Of a stretch of 64,000 nucleotides of DNA, positions 22,912 to 35,540 are shown in pieces. The stretch's first letter is position 1. Every line of letters starts with the position of its first letter. Source of the stretch: Gigaspora margarita (lineage: Eukaryota > Glomeromycota > Glomeromycetes > Diversisporales > Gigasporaceae). The position numbers and the translations under genes are program-made. A model generated the notes under the pieces. The model did not search any database and was not told where the DNA came from. It was given only the letters and a program-made list of their open reading frames with translations. Location: assembly GCA_009809945.1 (NCBI GenBank), contig WTPW01000934.1, forward strand, positions 78,590 through 142,589. Direction: 5' to 3'.

Positions 22912-23537
22912 GTAGAAAAAAAAATATTGTTAAAAAGATTTTATTTATTTGTTTTTGAAGAAGCCAAATATTATTAAACATTATTTAAACAACTATAGAT
23001 ATAAAATAATAGCTAAATTAAAAACAGCTTGAAATTCAAGCAAATTATATGAATTACTTTGATTAATACTTAATAAAATTGTATATAAATACTTCAAAAC
23101 ACAATAAAACAATTATTATTTGATCAATATCTCTGCTTGAAAGTGCACATGTCTTGATTTTGTACATAATGCCTCTTTTATAATATATTTGAATATGTTT
23201 ATATAGTAAATTTATTTAAAAATATTAAGAATACAAACTATAATTTATATTATTAAACTATGATTTTGTATTATATTTTTGTAGCAAAAAATATACAATA
23301 ACAATAAAGCAAAAAAAGTTAACAATTATAATAGTTTTATTAATATTATAATTTATAAATTTTTGGAATTATTTAGTGCAAAAAAATAATAAATTTATAT
23401 AATATAAATTTACAAAAAAAATTTATTTTACTATCTTAAAATGCTTATCAAAAAATATTAAATTTGAGTTTTAAAGGTATAAAAAATATATTTAGATGTT
23501 AGAACTGACTGTAATATACAGTTGATACTCTGGTAAT
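22912..23537. other. AT-rich noncoding stretch
   Basis: Nothing recognisable. Confidence 0.4.
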
Positions 23538-23694
23538 ATTGTTACAAGTAAGGGATCACTATTTATCAGCTGATTTTTTAGGGGGGTAGGGCAATTATCA
23601 GGTCCTATATATAATATAATATATATTATATATAATCGGGTCTTAGCTGGGTCGGGTCTGATTCAAATTAGATTATATGCAATAATCGCAAGTA

Positions 23695-24676
23695 GTCACT
23701 ACATAGTAAAGTCCAAATCTTACTACCATATAACGCGAAATAACGATCATAGGCGTTATTTTGAAAATCGCATCCCCTAAAAATAGCATACTGGGTTCCG
23801 AAATAATGCCCATGCGCATCCCGAAATAGCGCGCTCCATATATAGAATACTATATAATCGAATAAAAGTGTTCAACGAATGCTTCATATTTATTCTTTTT
23901 AGCTTTAATTGCTTCAAGAATAACTATTATTAAATATTCAATTATCGCTACCCTTATCCTAGCAGCATAATAAATTGTTACGGCCATTCTTTTGATTTTA
24001 ATACTGGAATATAATTTTTGATAATAAATGAATATTTTATGCACATCCTTTTTAAAGTTAGAACTATAATGGCCTTAAGAGTGCTGCGTAATGATGCCAA
24101 AAAACAAAGAAAAAAAGGGTCATAAATCTACAGGCGATGCTTTATATATGTGCAGGTTTTAAAAAATAAATAATTAGCTTTTTACTATCACTATGTAGAA
24201 GTTCAACAATAGGTTAATTGTTCCTCTATATATATGTATATATTAAGGTTTAGATTTTCAGCGCCGGTATAGAATAAAAAATTGGGTTACAAAATAGCGC
24301 ACATGCGCGCACTCAAAATAGCGCGCAGGTGATCGAAACACCGCGCAGGTGTGCGTTATTTCGCGGTAATATGGTATGTAAATTATAAAATTTGCTTAAG
24401 TAAACTGCTTAGCAGATCAAAATATATGTACTTTAAAATTTTTATTCAATCAGAGAAGTTTTATTATTTAACTTTTAATCTTTACATTTGTCGAACATTT
24501 TTTTTAAAAAGATTCTAATTTTTTGTGTTGAACATAAAAATTAAAAGTCAAATAATAAAATTTCTCTAATATGAATGAAAATTTCAGAGTATATGCAATT
24601 CGATCTTTCAAACAAGTTTACTTAAGCAGTCTTTATCAATTTACATAGTGAAATTTAGACTTTACTATGTAGTGAC
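23695..24676. mobile_element. Long-TIR mariner-type MITE, copy a (interrupted)
   Basis: Ends GTCACTACATAGTAAAGTCC and its complement are flanked by TA (23693-23694, 24677-24678). Without the nested 649-bp insertion it would be about 331 bp, like copies at 25162-25496 and 47102-47680. Internal palindromic core includes GACTTTTAATTTTTACATT-type sequence. Confidence 0.85.
23726..24374. mobile_element. Mariner-type MITE, 649 bp, nested
   Basis: TIRs CCATATAACGCGAAATAACG and, at the right, CGTTATTTCGCGGTAATATGG. TA is duplicated at each side (23724-23725, 24375-24376). Subterminal GCGCGCA-type motifs repeat near the right end. A 64-codon minus-strand frame inside shows no transposase motif. Confidence 0.85.
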
Positions 24677-24887
24677 TATTATCAACCTGTGTTCAATCTG
24701 GGTTGGGTTGGGTTGGATCAGACCCAGGTCAGGTTTTTACCCAAGTGGGTCTGATCCAGGTTAGGCCCAAACTGGACCTAACCCAACCCACTAAGACCCC
24801 TAATATATAATATATATATATATATATATCAGATATACTGTATAATATTATATATATTGTATATGTACCACAGATACCAGTAAAACA

Positions 24888-25104
24888 GTTGAGATTGGTC
24901 AAGGAGCTGAAGATCAGAGGGTTTAAATAGGCAATTCCTGTAGTTGGGTTGCAGGTATGGCATCTAGTGTGGAACCTTCAGGCAGACCACTTAAATTAGA
25001 CACCAAAAGTATACGTGTGGCTAGTTGTACTCTCATCCAAGTGTAACTTTCTGATGTGTAAACTGAATAAATCCTATGCCCCAAGCAGGCACTTTGAAAC
25101 CAAA
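24888..25104 (+). repeat. Short interspersed repeat, copy 1
   Basis: Shares AGAGGGTTTAAATA, GCAGGTATGGC, TCTAGT, AACCTTCAGG, TAGTTGTACT and CACTTTGAAACC blocks with 34846-35050, same orientation. About 210 bp, noncoding, bounded here by TA microsatellite. SINE-like in size, but no polymerase III boxes resolved. Confidence 0.7.
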
Positions 25105-25161
25105 ATAATATATATATATTATATATATATAATTTTTAAGATTTTTGATCAATTGCCAATA

Positions 25162-25496
25162 GTTATTACAAAGTAAAGTCTAAATTCTACTATCTAAATC
25201 AGTTATTTGTGCTTAAGTAAACTTATTTGGAAGACTAAATTATATCTATTCAAAAAATTTTATCAAATAAAGAGTACTTTTATTATTTGACTTTTAATTT
25301 TTGCATTCAACAAATATATTTTGTTAATAAAATTTTAATCTTTTCATTGAACTTAAAAATTAAAATCCAATTAATAAAAAGTTCTTCAATTTTATTGTAA
25401 ATTTCAGAATATACGTATTTTGATCTTCTAAATAAGTTTACTTACGCGACTTTAATCGATTTACTTAGTAAAATTTTGACTTTACTATGTAGCAAC
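25162..25496. mobile_element. Long-TIR mariner-type MITE, copy b (335 bp)
   Basis: Uninterrupted family member: starts GTTATTACAAAGTAAAGTC, ends GACTTTACTATGTAGCAAC, TA at the left edge. Length 335 bp matches copy d after its insertion is removed. Confidence 0.8.
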
Positions 25497-25694
25497 TTTC
25501 ATTAATCGTGGGTAGCTTATTTTCAGGTCAAAGATGTTTTTGCATTTTTTGATCAAAAGAGGGGTAAATTTTAACCAATCAAATTCTTGAAAAATTATCA
25601 GATGAGAGTGAGGGTCAGCTACTTGGTGAAACCCTAATCAGCTGATAAATAGCCCTTCCCTAACTATATCATTAAAATATAGTACTTGTAACAC

Positions 25695-26070
25695 AACACA
25701 TAGTGACAGGGATCTTGTAAAAGTCAGAAAAGATATGAAGTGATATGCAAGTAGTATGTTACTTTACTAGAGCAGTTCATTGTATTTAGCAAAGAGCAAG
25801 AGTATATTTATTGGAATAAGATATATTTTATTAATAATAATATATTACAAAGAGAATATTTATTGTACATAAGAGAAGAGGAGAGAGGAATCTAAGTCTA
25901 TCTTGCAAGAGGGTAAAATAGCTAGGATTTATATATCTTTTAGAAACTAATAAAACTAATAAAACTAATAAAACTTATAAACTTACAAAACTTACAAAAC
26001 TTATAAATGCATTAAAAAATTAAAAAAAAAGAAAAAAAATAGAGAATTAAAATTATACAAAACTCATAAA
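25695..26070. other. Noncoding flank with A-rich simple repeat
   Basis: From about 25943 a degenerate AAACTAATAAAACTTACAAA simple repeat begins; the same repeat resumes after the LINE poly(A) tail at 34695. Confidence 0.7.
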
Positions 26071-26297
26071 ATGGATAAAACTCTTCCCGTAGATCCTTTT
26101 TACCAAAACAAGAACAAAAGAAAAATTTTTTTCCGTGACAATATCTCAGAATTTTATTAAGTAAAGTGACTTTCGGCCGTTAAGTAAACTCGCTTAGCAC
26201 CTGAAGGTTAACCTAAAAGAGGTGCAATATTTATAAAAAGTTCATAACCCAGACGACTAGAAGCGATTAACCGAAAAACAAGCAACAAAACAGTTTC

Positions 26298-28887
26298 TTG
26301 CCACTGGGCAGTAACGGTCCTAAGAACCAACAGGTTCTCAATAGCACAGTACACAACACTACCCCCATCTTAACTAAAAACGCTAAACTCCCAAGTACTA
26401 AACATGAACCCGACTCAAAAACAGCATCAGAAATCATGTCCTCTGGCAGCTTCTCCTCAGCCCTTGGTGCCTGGTTCTTCTCCCGTAAATTAGCCCAATC
26501 AAAAGAAACCACCACTGACACAAAGGCTAATACCTTAGAAGTAGAAGACACAAAAGAATTTGTGGAAATTAGTATCAGCGACTGGACCAAACTCTCATTC
26601 ACCGTAATCTTCTCTGTTCACACCATGCCTGAGTACAACGACAAGTACTACTTTTATACCACCATTACCAAACTAGAAAAAATCCCCAATCTTGTAAATT
26701 TCCTAGCCCACTGGGTATGCCAACACAGCGACACAAACCAATTAGTCCTGTTCGACCTAGTGCAACAGGAAGACAGCTCCGTAAATATTAATGCAAAAAC
26801 CCCCAAAACAACCTGAAGCGAGGATATCGCTACCCTAATTCAGCCCTATGAGACAGCAATGAAACCTTACACAAAAAAACCAAGCACCAATAGCGACCTA
26901 TTAATCCCATACAATTCCTTTACTGAGACGGCAACAGACAACGACTCTATTGGCAGCAACAATGAAGGTACAACATCCAACAGTGCCCTACCTGCACCTA
27001 TTAGCAAGAATTCGGAGGAGGTGTTACCTACTCACAGCAGTACAACACTCCCAACAGAGCTCATGTACCCCACGCACAAAGCACAATGTTAGAAAGATCT
27101 GTACTATAGCCTGAAAGATCGTGAATACCTCTCAATACACCGCCTATCCACATCTACCAACCGGATCTCCTAGCCGATCATCCACAGTACCCTGCAGCAG
27201 CTACCCCAGCCAACTCAACTAGTACCAGTAAAAAACGGTCCCGTATTGTATCTCCTCAAACCACACTCCCAAACAAAGCAACCAAGACAACCCTTGATAC
27301 CACTCCACGTGTCATCAAACCACTCTATAGCCAAATCGCAAAGGCAAAGGCAGGCCCAAACATACCCAGCATAGAACCCATGGACTACACAGAGTGGGCT
27401 TCTACTATACAAAGTAAAACTGAAGAACCAAGCAGTACCCCATTCGACACCCAAGCATGGTCATTCGACAATATTGCTGCTGCACTCGAATCAACTGAGT
27501 GTGTCTTCAAATTTGTCTCATACAAACTAGCTACAATCCCCACACAGTTTCCACTCCCCGCAGCAATTTGCCTCAAATTTGTTCACCATGATACACGGTT
27601 CTTTACCATATTCACCCAAAACCCTAAGACCAAACCTGCACACCAAAAGAAATACACTTGCTTGTTCGATAATGCACTTAAAGCATACAAAACTGCAAAT
27701 GAAATTACCTTAACAGATTATAAAACATGCAGCACCATATACTCTATATTAAAAACAATGCTTATCGGGCAATACCTCTCAAATGCCAACTTTAGCAGGC
27801 TCACACCTAAAGCCGTATTTGAGCTACTACGATACGCCAGAGGCTTCCTGCAAATTAAAGATGAAAATGACAAGGAAACTCTTAAGGAAATCAAAACAGA
27901 AATTATCAAAGCATTCGAAGAGAAGCTAGCGCTGCTTTCTGGCCATCTGGAGCAGATCCCTAGTGAGACAATAGATATCCTACTTTTTTCACTTCTCATC
28001 AAGCAATGATCACACACTAGAGGAGTCGTTAACGCACTACGCAAGGTCTTCAAATTTAGTGAACTCCCAGACACATACTTTGCAAAACTTCCACCACTCC
28101 CCTCCCACTATAATGAACTCATTCCAAGCCTGCAACAGTACTTCCCGATCACATACTGGGGTGCACTCCCCCATATAGGAGAATTTAAAAAGATGCTCGC
28201 AGACTACTACGAAGTGGATGGCAAGATACCACCAGTATATTTTGAACTACCATCCAAAAAGAAGCCCCTTCCTTCTATATACCAAGAGCTTAACCATGCA
28301 GTTAGAGGATTCTTCCCATTTAACCCAACTACATCACTGACCCCGCTCTCAGAAGTGGTTACCGAACTCAGAAAATACTATACATTTAAACTCTTACCTA
28401 ATGATTATTTTAGCGTGAGACTCCCTCTCCCCTCAGATACCAACAAGATCAAAACACTCACCCAATTCACTTTTCCAATCACCGATGACGCCAAAGAGTT
28501 TCTAAAGCAAATCACATAATACTACAGATTCAAACTCCCACTCCCAGAACATATCATGCAGGCTAACCCCACTAGCAAACCAAACCTTCAAAAATAGACC
28601 AAATCATGGAAGACTTTAACTTTCCCTTCCCTATTGTAACACCTAAGCAGCTCACTGAAACCGGTAGAGAACTTCGCAAATATTATTATTTCACACAACT
28701 CCCGAGTGAATGGATTCAAATACCTAATGAGCCTACAGAAGAAGCTGAAGCAGATACACCATCCCTCTTATCTTTGCCAGAAAACATCGAGGACCTTAAT
28801 ATAGCTCTCGCAGAACAAAACATTGAGCTAACATTACCAATCACATCTCAGCAAAGTGTAACCCCCACGATGCAAACCCTGCAATAG
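26298..28887 (+). pseudogene. LINE ORF1 (degraded)
   Basis: Gag-like first ORF, now in several frames (26298-26816, 26859-27092, 27380-28009, 28193-28519, 28606-28887). The N-terminal part is Ser/Thr-rich. The middle (27380-28009) is a well-formed alpha-helical-looking domain. The C-terminal third carries about five degenerate copies of a Y-Y-x-F-x-x-LP...LPLP motif (for example RKYYTFKLLPNDYFSVRLPL near 28373). No CCHC zinc knuckle or RRM was recognised. Assignment rests on position upstream of ORF2 on the same strand. Confidence 0.7.
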
Positions 28888-29237
28888 CACTTCAAAGTTA
28901 AGAACATTCCAGACTTCACACTAGAACTGCCTCCTCTCCCAACACCCCAATGGAGTATATTCGGGTTGGGTAACCCATCAAGACCAGCCTCACCTAGCAC
29001 AGTACATTCACATGCAGGTACCTACCGAGCACTCTCTCCTGGAATATCTGACAACCTGGACAGCAGCACTCAACAAACAATAGCAGTACCAGACGACTCA
29101 AATAGCAATCCCATAGATAATCACTCCACACTACCGCTGGATACCTCAACTCCAATGGATACTAGTTCAATAGACAACCACCCCACTCTACTACTGGTAC
29201 TCTCTGTACCAATAGACACAAGCTAAACTATTAATTA

Positions 29238-32200
29238 ATGACTTGTATTGAAACACCCCAAGCTACAACTACACCAATGACACCAAACAATATGCTACCG
29301 CCCCAACCAATAGACAGATCTGGTCCCCTCTCCCTTGCTATATGCACCCACAATATCCGCGGCCTTAACCAAAACTTAAAAACGCAAGTCTGGGAACAAT
29401 TTTACCTTACTAACAACCTTAATATCATTAGCCTAACAGGACTAAACTATTCAAAGAAGCATTCAAACCTAACAAAACCTCTCACTACACATACTTCTGG
29501 TCCTGTACAAACAGCTCCAAAGCAGGAACTGCATTCATGGTCAGCAATTACCTTACTCCCTATATACACAATATTATTACACACCCTGGTTATGCAATTG
29601 CTATAGACATTTTCTTCAAACACGATTTCAAATTTCGTATTATCTCAACCTACCTCCAAAGCGACAACACATACATTAGACTTGAAATGCAAAACCTGGT
29701 GATTAAATGGATACAGCAAGCTACCTCACAAAACCTACTTCCCATAGTAACTGGTGATTTTAACGCCACTATAGACAATAGCCATTCTAGTTCAATCAAA
29801 TACAAACTTCTTCAATTCCTGTTCACAGAACAACATCCTAACATGGCAGAGTTCAAGATACAACAGCCAAATCGACTACATATGGGTTTACCACCCTGTA
29901 CTAGCATACCTCACCTCATATGACACCAAAGACTCTTCAACAAGTACACAAAGCGACCGCAAGATTCTTATATCTCAGTAGTCCTTTCCACACACTTATC
30001 AAGGCAAGCCTAAACATAAGACCCGGACCCATAGAAGAGTATATAACTACAAAGCGATGAACAAAGAGTCATGGGAAATCTTCTCTAATAAGGTCAGCCT
30101 CAACCTTACACAAAACAACACACCGCTCACAACCAACACACCAGAATCCCTTGAATTCTCATGGCACAAAATCCAAACCAGTATCAGCAATACAGCTTTA
30201 CAGCACATCCCCAACAAAAATTTGGCGTGCGTAACTTCTAGCATATATTTTCTTCTGTAGCAACAATCCTCTACAACAACCTTAAAAAGCTCGCCAACAT
30301 CATCAGAAAGGTTAAACAAGCCCTCAAAAACAGTTCCAAAATCCCAGTCCATCTCAACCCCGCAATTACACAATCAACCAAGCCTGCGAACTTCAAATTC
30401 CAACACTACCAGCTACATACACGCAAGTCCCTGACTGGATTTATAACACAAACCAAGAATGGAAAAAACTATACCACGTCCGCAATATCGAAAACATTAA
30501 GCAAATTAGACAATAAATTATAGAGTCTATTTAAAAGAGATGTACCAAACTCATATCTCATCCTACCTACATGATAAACAGCATTTTAAATAGGCACAAG
30601 GACCCAGTCAGATTTGACAACATCAAACTAGCACAAGACGTTATCACAGACCCGCCTGCTATCAAGGCCCATATTCAAAAATACTTCGACAACTGGACCG
30701 CCCTGCGCGTAGTGAACCAAAACTTATTCAACTCTAGATGGCAAGGCTAATACACTCCCAAATCTTCTATTAATCCAGACTGGTATACTGCAGCCCTTTC
30801 AGAGATCAGCTAAGAGGAGGTTCTCACTACACTTAGTCAACTCCCTAACAACAAGGCCTGCAGACCTTCAGGTATTAGGTATGAAATGCTTAAACACGCT
30901 AGTCCAAAGTTCCTACTAGCTATTACATCTCTCTTCAACCGCTGTCTCTCTACCCAAGCTATACCTAAACAATGGAAAGAAGGCCGCATCTTTCCTATCT
31001 CCAAAAAACCCATCTTTGACGGCAACTTAACTAATACCAGACTGATAAGCCTGGTGTCATACATTAAGAAACTATACACTAAGCTTCTCACCAACCGTCT
31101 AAATAGCATTCTATCCAGACACGACATCCTCTATCCTTTCAACTATGTAGCACTCCCAGGCAACTCTACTGCCATTCCAATCCATATCCTCAACAACATC
31201 ATTGAAGACTCAGTCTGTAACTCAAACCAACTCTGGCTACTATTGCAGGACATGAGCAAGGCATACAACTCAGTCAACTTTGAGCTCTTCCACAAATCAT
31301 TACACAGAATCCAAATGCCGCCCCCGCTCATTAACATTCTTTCCAACCTTTTATCTGACTGAACAAACCGAGTTATCACCAACCTTGGGCTCACAATTTT
31401 TACGCTATACAAACGGAATTGATCAAGAGGAAACAATTACACTCCTGTTCTGGGGAATCTACTACGACCCCCTAATCACTCACATTGCCACCCACTTCTC
31501 AGGATACACACTAGCCACATCTTGGCAAACCAGCTTGACCTACCTGTCTACCAAGCACCTCCAGACCTCAGTATCAGTCCTGGCATACATGGATGATACT
31601 CTATAGATTACACAGTCCAAAACAGAGCTAGAGAAGATTATCGAAGTAGCCACCTCATTTTACCAGATGGCTGACATACAAGTCAACCCCACCAAATCTA
31701 CTTTCATGACAAAGCACTCTTCATCTACTATATTATTCCTCAACTCAACCCTCTCTCCAATTCCCACTAATCAACCTTTCAAATTTTTAGGCTGTTGGTT
31801 TACACTTAATAACAAACAGACTGCCCAAACCAAACTTATTCAAGAGGAAGCGCTGAAACTTAGCTAGCATTGCCAATACCAAAAATATAACATATAAACA
31901 AATCTCTTACATCATCAACACAGTAATCATTCCCACCATTGAGTACCACTTGCACAATATCATACTCCCTTAGTCCACTTGTAACAAGATTCTAGGAAAA
32001 TACCTTACCATCACAAAACACAAGGCACACCTCTCCCGCTCTACTCCCAACAGCACAATGCTTAATCACAACCTCTACAACATAAGAAACATATGGGACA
32101 TTCAGCTATAGCACCATACTAGCAACTTCCTACTCCGTATCAACAACCTCTCAACACTAGGAATCTCTACACGCATAAGTCTCCAACAACTTCAAAACAA

Positions 32201-34236
32201 CCTGTGGTCAACAACTAGCATCCTCTAACACCCACAACCTGTCATCGACGGGCCTAACAGACACACTACTAATTTCAGAATCATAACACTATTAAACCAC
32301 ATAGGATCACTATCCAAGCCAACTCAGATATTAGATGTCCCCAAATGATTGATAATAGAGGCACATCATTAGAAAACATCCTTACAAAGCACCCTAAATA
32401 CAACACATTCAAGCAGCAGCTACGCCATAAACATATTTTGTACTTGGAGCAGCTCTGCTCTGCAGACAACAATACTCTATTAGACTGGCAGCACCTGTCA
32501 CCGAGGCTGAAGCACCTCCCAACAGGAAAAACCCCACTCTGGTTCTCTTACCTAGAAAGTACAATCCTATCACATACTTACTAGCGCACTATCCTATCTG
32601 AATTCCTATATAAGGGTTTCAACCCCTTCGCTTACCACACTAACCTCATATCCAAGTCTTCAAAACCCTGGGTACTCACATACCAAAACGCTGAAATCAT
32701 TATAGGGCAAACCCGAAAAATCTTCAAAAAGGCCAACTCAATCTCTATCACGCACTAGCAACATGACATAGATACCGCACAACCCAACCACTATCCTCTG
32801 CTGCAGATCACATGCACACCCTGTCGAGGGTGCCATCTCAACTCAAACCGTATAGCCAACTTCTGCACTCTGGAGATGTTAGCAATACTCTCTACCCAGT
32901 TCCTGGGTAGAAAACACAAAAACAAACAACTCAAGCTCAATGCCAACTACATTGACCTCATCTTCTCTACGGCAATCAAACACCCAACAGACATCCTACC
33001 TCCTTCTACTATTTACATCACAGACTCTCTCACTTCATCTCTCTTTTACGACAATGAAGCATGCCAAAAACTCTGCCAAATTGCAAGCACCAATAGAAGT
33101 CAACAACAATTCACATTTTACACAGATGGTTCAGTCACAGAAATCGGTACCAACCAATGCTCAATGGGCATTGGCTGGGTACAGATCCACAACAACCAGG
33201 TCTCAAATGAATTCTCAGCCCAAGTGCACAACTGGCCAACCTCATACAAAGCAGAACTGCCCGCAATCCTTTCTGCCATATCCACGACACCACGTAATTC
33301 GAGTATAAACATCTACACAGACTCTCAGTCCATCATATCCAAATACAACAAACTGATATTCATCCCTAAGCACTCTACCAAATACTTCAAGTTAAGCTGT
33401 GGCCCATCTGGCACACACTGCTCAATGCCATATGAGCATTCAATATTCAGCTCAAGCTATACAAAGTTCAAGCACACTCAGACAACATCTTCAACAACCA
33501 AGCAGATCTCCTAGCCAGAAATCATCTGTCACCCAACAAACTACTCTTTAATCATGCCAACATCCACAACCCCTACCACTTTTTTCAATGGGAAAACAGC
33601 TCTGTAGAGAGCTCAACCAGACGCTTTATTAAAAATATCTGTAAGGCGCACATAATAGCGATGTGGTCATCACAGAAGCGTAGTTCAGAATGGTCACACT
33701 TATCACACTATATAGACTGAAATGCTACCTGGCTCTACTTCAACAACAACCAAAAGAGCTCCAGCAACTTTACCAACCTGAAACTTAATCACTCAAAATC
33801 ATTCAAAATTAAAACCTTACTTAATGACCTGCTCACGCACTCACACTAGCACACCATATTTCCAAACTCATTCTCCTCTGCTAACTGCTTCGAATGCAGA
33901 ATGCCAGACTCCCCCTCTCACTGGAGGACCTGCCAAAATCCCTCACTCATCAACCAAATTGTCCTCACAGCCATTTCAGAGGCTGTCAGGAGTAGCGATC
34001 TAGAGCTACCTGACTCTCAATACAACAGCCTTACTCAACTAATCTACACCCACCCCTCATTCAACCCCACTCCAACCTTCCTTTATCCCTATTCCTTAGA
34101 CTCCACCCTAAAGGGCCTTATCCCTATCCCTCTAATCCAAACAGTACAATCCCCTGACATATCCTATAAACAGGCATCTCAAATAATTATCAAATCTCTC
34201 CTTAAAGTATCTGAAGAGGCCTACAAGCAGATATGA
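29238..34236 (+). pseudogene. LINE ORF2: endonuclease, reverse transcriptase, RNase H
   Basis: Order of domains: apurinic-like endonuclease (29322-29900; CTHNIRGLNQNL at the start, VTGDFNATI near 29747); reverse transcriptase (about 30830-31860; NKACRPSGIRYEML, the MDDTL catalytic box near 31589, VNPTKSTFM); RNase H (about 33110-33350; TDGSVTEIG, the KAELPAI Glu, YTDSQS); and a C-terminal CFECRM...HWRTC cysteine/histidine motif (about 33886-33930). Such proteins nick the target and prime reverse transcription there. The frame is interrupted many times, by stops at, for instance, 30811, 31360, 31604, 32756, 33718 and 33847, and by frame shifts near 29455 and 29855. Several of these stops occupy places where tryptophan would fit, notably right after the MDDTL box. 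Confidence 0.85.
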
Positions 34237-34694
34237 AAACCATACTGCTCTGCACTCGCTCACTGGAAGAAAACCAACAACATCTGTCCTGAGTACAACA
34301 GGCCCAAACCAACACAACCACGCCCCCTTGTAAAAATTGATATTCAAAGAAAAACTTTACCTACAACTGCCTCTGCGGTCTCCCAGACCAACTCTACAAT
34401 GACTCCAATTCATGTCCACCAATAGGCCAAGCCCTTCGCAAAATCAGCATCTGGTCCACCATGTGGATCAAATATAGTATTCCTACAAACTATATTTTGA
34501 CTATTCAAATCTAGGTGAGTCTTGACCACTCTAGTAGGTTTAGGTCGCAGATAATTAGTCTGAGCTCTTATTCTTGCATGTAGTTTATATATATTTGTCA
34601 CTGTACAATTTAAGTGGGTAACCACTTATATAAATTATCCAATAAAGATACGAGCAAGGCCTCACCTTAAAAAAAAAAAAAAAAAAAAAAAAAA

Positions 34695-34790
34695 CTCATA
34701 AAACTTACAAAACTCATAAAACTTACAAAACTCATAAAACTCACAAAACTCATAAAATTCACAAAACTTATAAAACTAATAATTCTTCTA
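34695..34790. repeat. AAACTTACAAAACTCATA simple repeat
   Basis: Degenerate 10-18 bp tandem units continuing the simple repeat interrupted by the LINE. Confidence 0.85.
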
Positions 34791-34845
34791 TTTTGATTTT
34801 TTGTTTCTAAAAATAAAAAATCTGTTTTATAACAATATTAGTGAA

Positions 34846-35050
34846 ATTGGTCAATAGTACAAAAGATTAGAGGGTTTAAATAAGCAGCCTTTTAGCAGAT
34901 TGCAGATATGGCTTCTAGTATAGAACCTACAGGTAGATTACTTAAATAGGTGACCCAAATTGGCATATATAGTTAGTTGTACTTCTATTTATGTAAAGTT
35001 TCCTAACCAATAAAATCCTAGTCCCAAAAATAGACACTTTGAAACTAAAA
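34846..35050 (+). repeat. Short interspersed repeat, copy 2
   Basis: Partner of 24888-25104 in the same orientation, with the same block order. Sits about 150 bp downstream of the LINE tail. Confidence 0.7.
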
Positions 35051-35540
35051 AATATATTAAATATAGATGCTTTCAAAATGTTTAGTATAAAACTACAAAA
35101 AATTTATAATTTTATATCAATATATAATATAGAATGGTGTAGATAAACGGTATCAGTATGGTGAGATAAACAATAGGAGATAAACACTAAGGAGACTAAC
35201 AATATGAGACAAAACTATAATCTGTTTGGCTGTTTATATCTAATAATACTGATCTTATTAAAGGTTCACATAAAAACAAATCATGTCATATCGCTTTTTG
35301 TGTGCCACAGATTTGTTGCACTTCAAATCAATATGACACGATCTAGATATTTCATTTGTTTTGTCAAAATTCACTATCAAAAATTTTATGTTTCCAAATA
35401 TACTGTATAACTATAATTTGACTTCGCTGTTTGATCAACATAACCAGTCACAGTATACATATTTTTTTAAAATTTATCATACTTTAATAATTAAAAGTAG
35501 AACATTTGCTCCACAACTTTATATAGGTTTATTTCAACCT
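35051..35540. other. AT-rich noncoding stretch
   Basis: A GAGATAAAC motif repeats at about 35158-35200. No gene recognised. Confidence 0.4.

Larger units (their letters stand above)
23637..24800. mobile_element. hAT-like element with GGTCTTAG termini
   Basis: Ends CGGGTCTTAGCTGGGTCGGG and CCCAACCCACTAAGACCCC are imperfectly inverted. The right end carries many GGGTT/AACCC and GGTCTGATCC-type subterminal repeats. Both sides abut TA microsatellite, so no target duplication can be read. Contains the 23695-24676 MITE. Confidence 0.65.
23538..25694. mobile_element. Outer TIR element holding several nested insertions
   Basis: Inverted ends: GTTACAAGTAAGGGATCAC with CTATTTATCAGCTGATT at the left (23540-23585), and the complement AATCAGCTGATAAATAG with ACTTGTAACAC at the right (about 25611-25693). 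Everything between is other elements (listed separately) and TA microsatellite. No transposase gene seen. Confidence 0.65.
26071..34694 (+). mobile_element. Degraded LINE, about 8.6 kb, near full length
   Basis: Two-ORF non-LTR retrotransposon ending in a 26-bp poly(A) tail (34669-34694). It lies in an AAACTTACAAAACTCATAAA simple repeat, present on both sides (25943-26070, 34695-34785). AAAACTCATAAAA occurs at both edges and may be the target duplication, but cannot be told from the repeat itself. ORF2 has endonuclease, RT and an RNase H domain, pointing to an I/Tad-like clade. The 5' boundary is uncertain (26071 to about 26240), since 26150-26210 resembles part of the CACTACATAG MITE family. 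More than ten stops and frame shifts make it inactive. The body is clearly richer in C than its surroundings. Confidence 0.9.

Noticed and set aside
23850-24044. Transposase fragment in the 649-bp mariner MITE
   Set aside because: The 64-codon frame has no DDE/D or helix-turn-helix motif.
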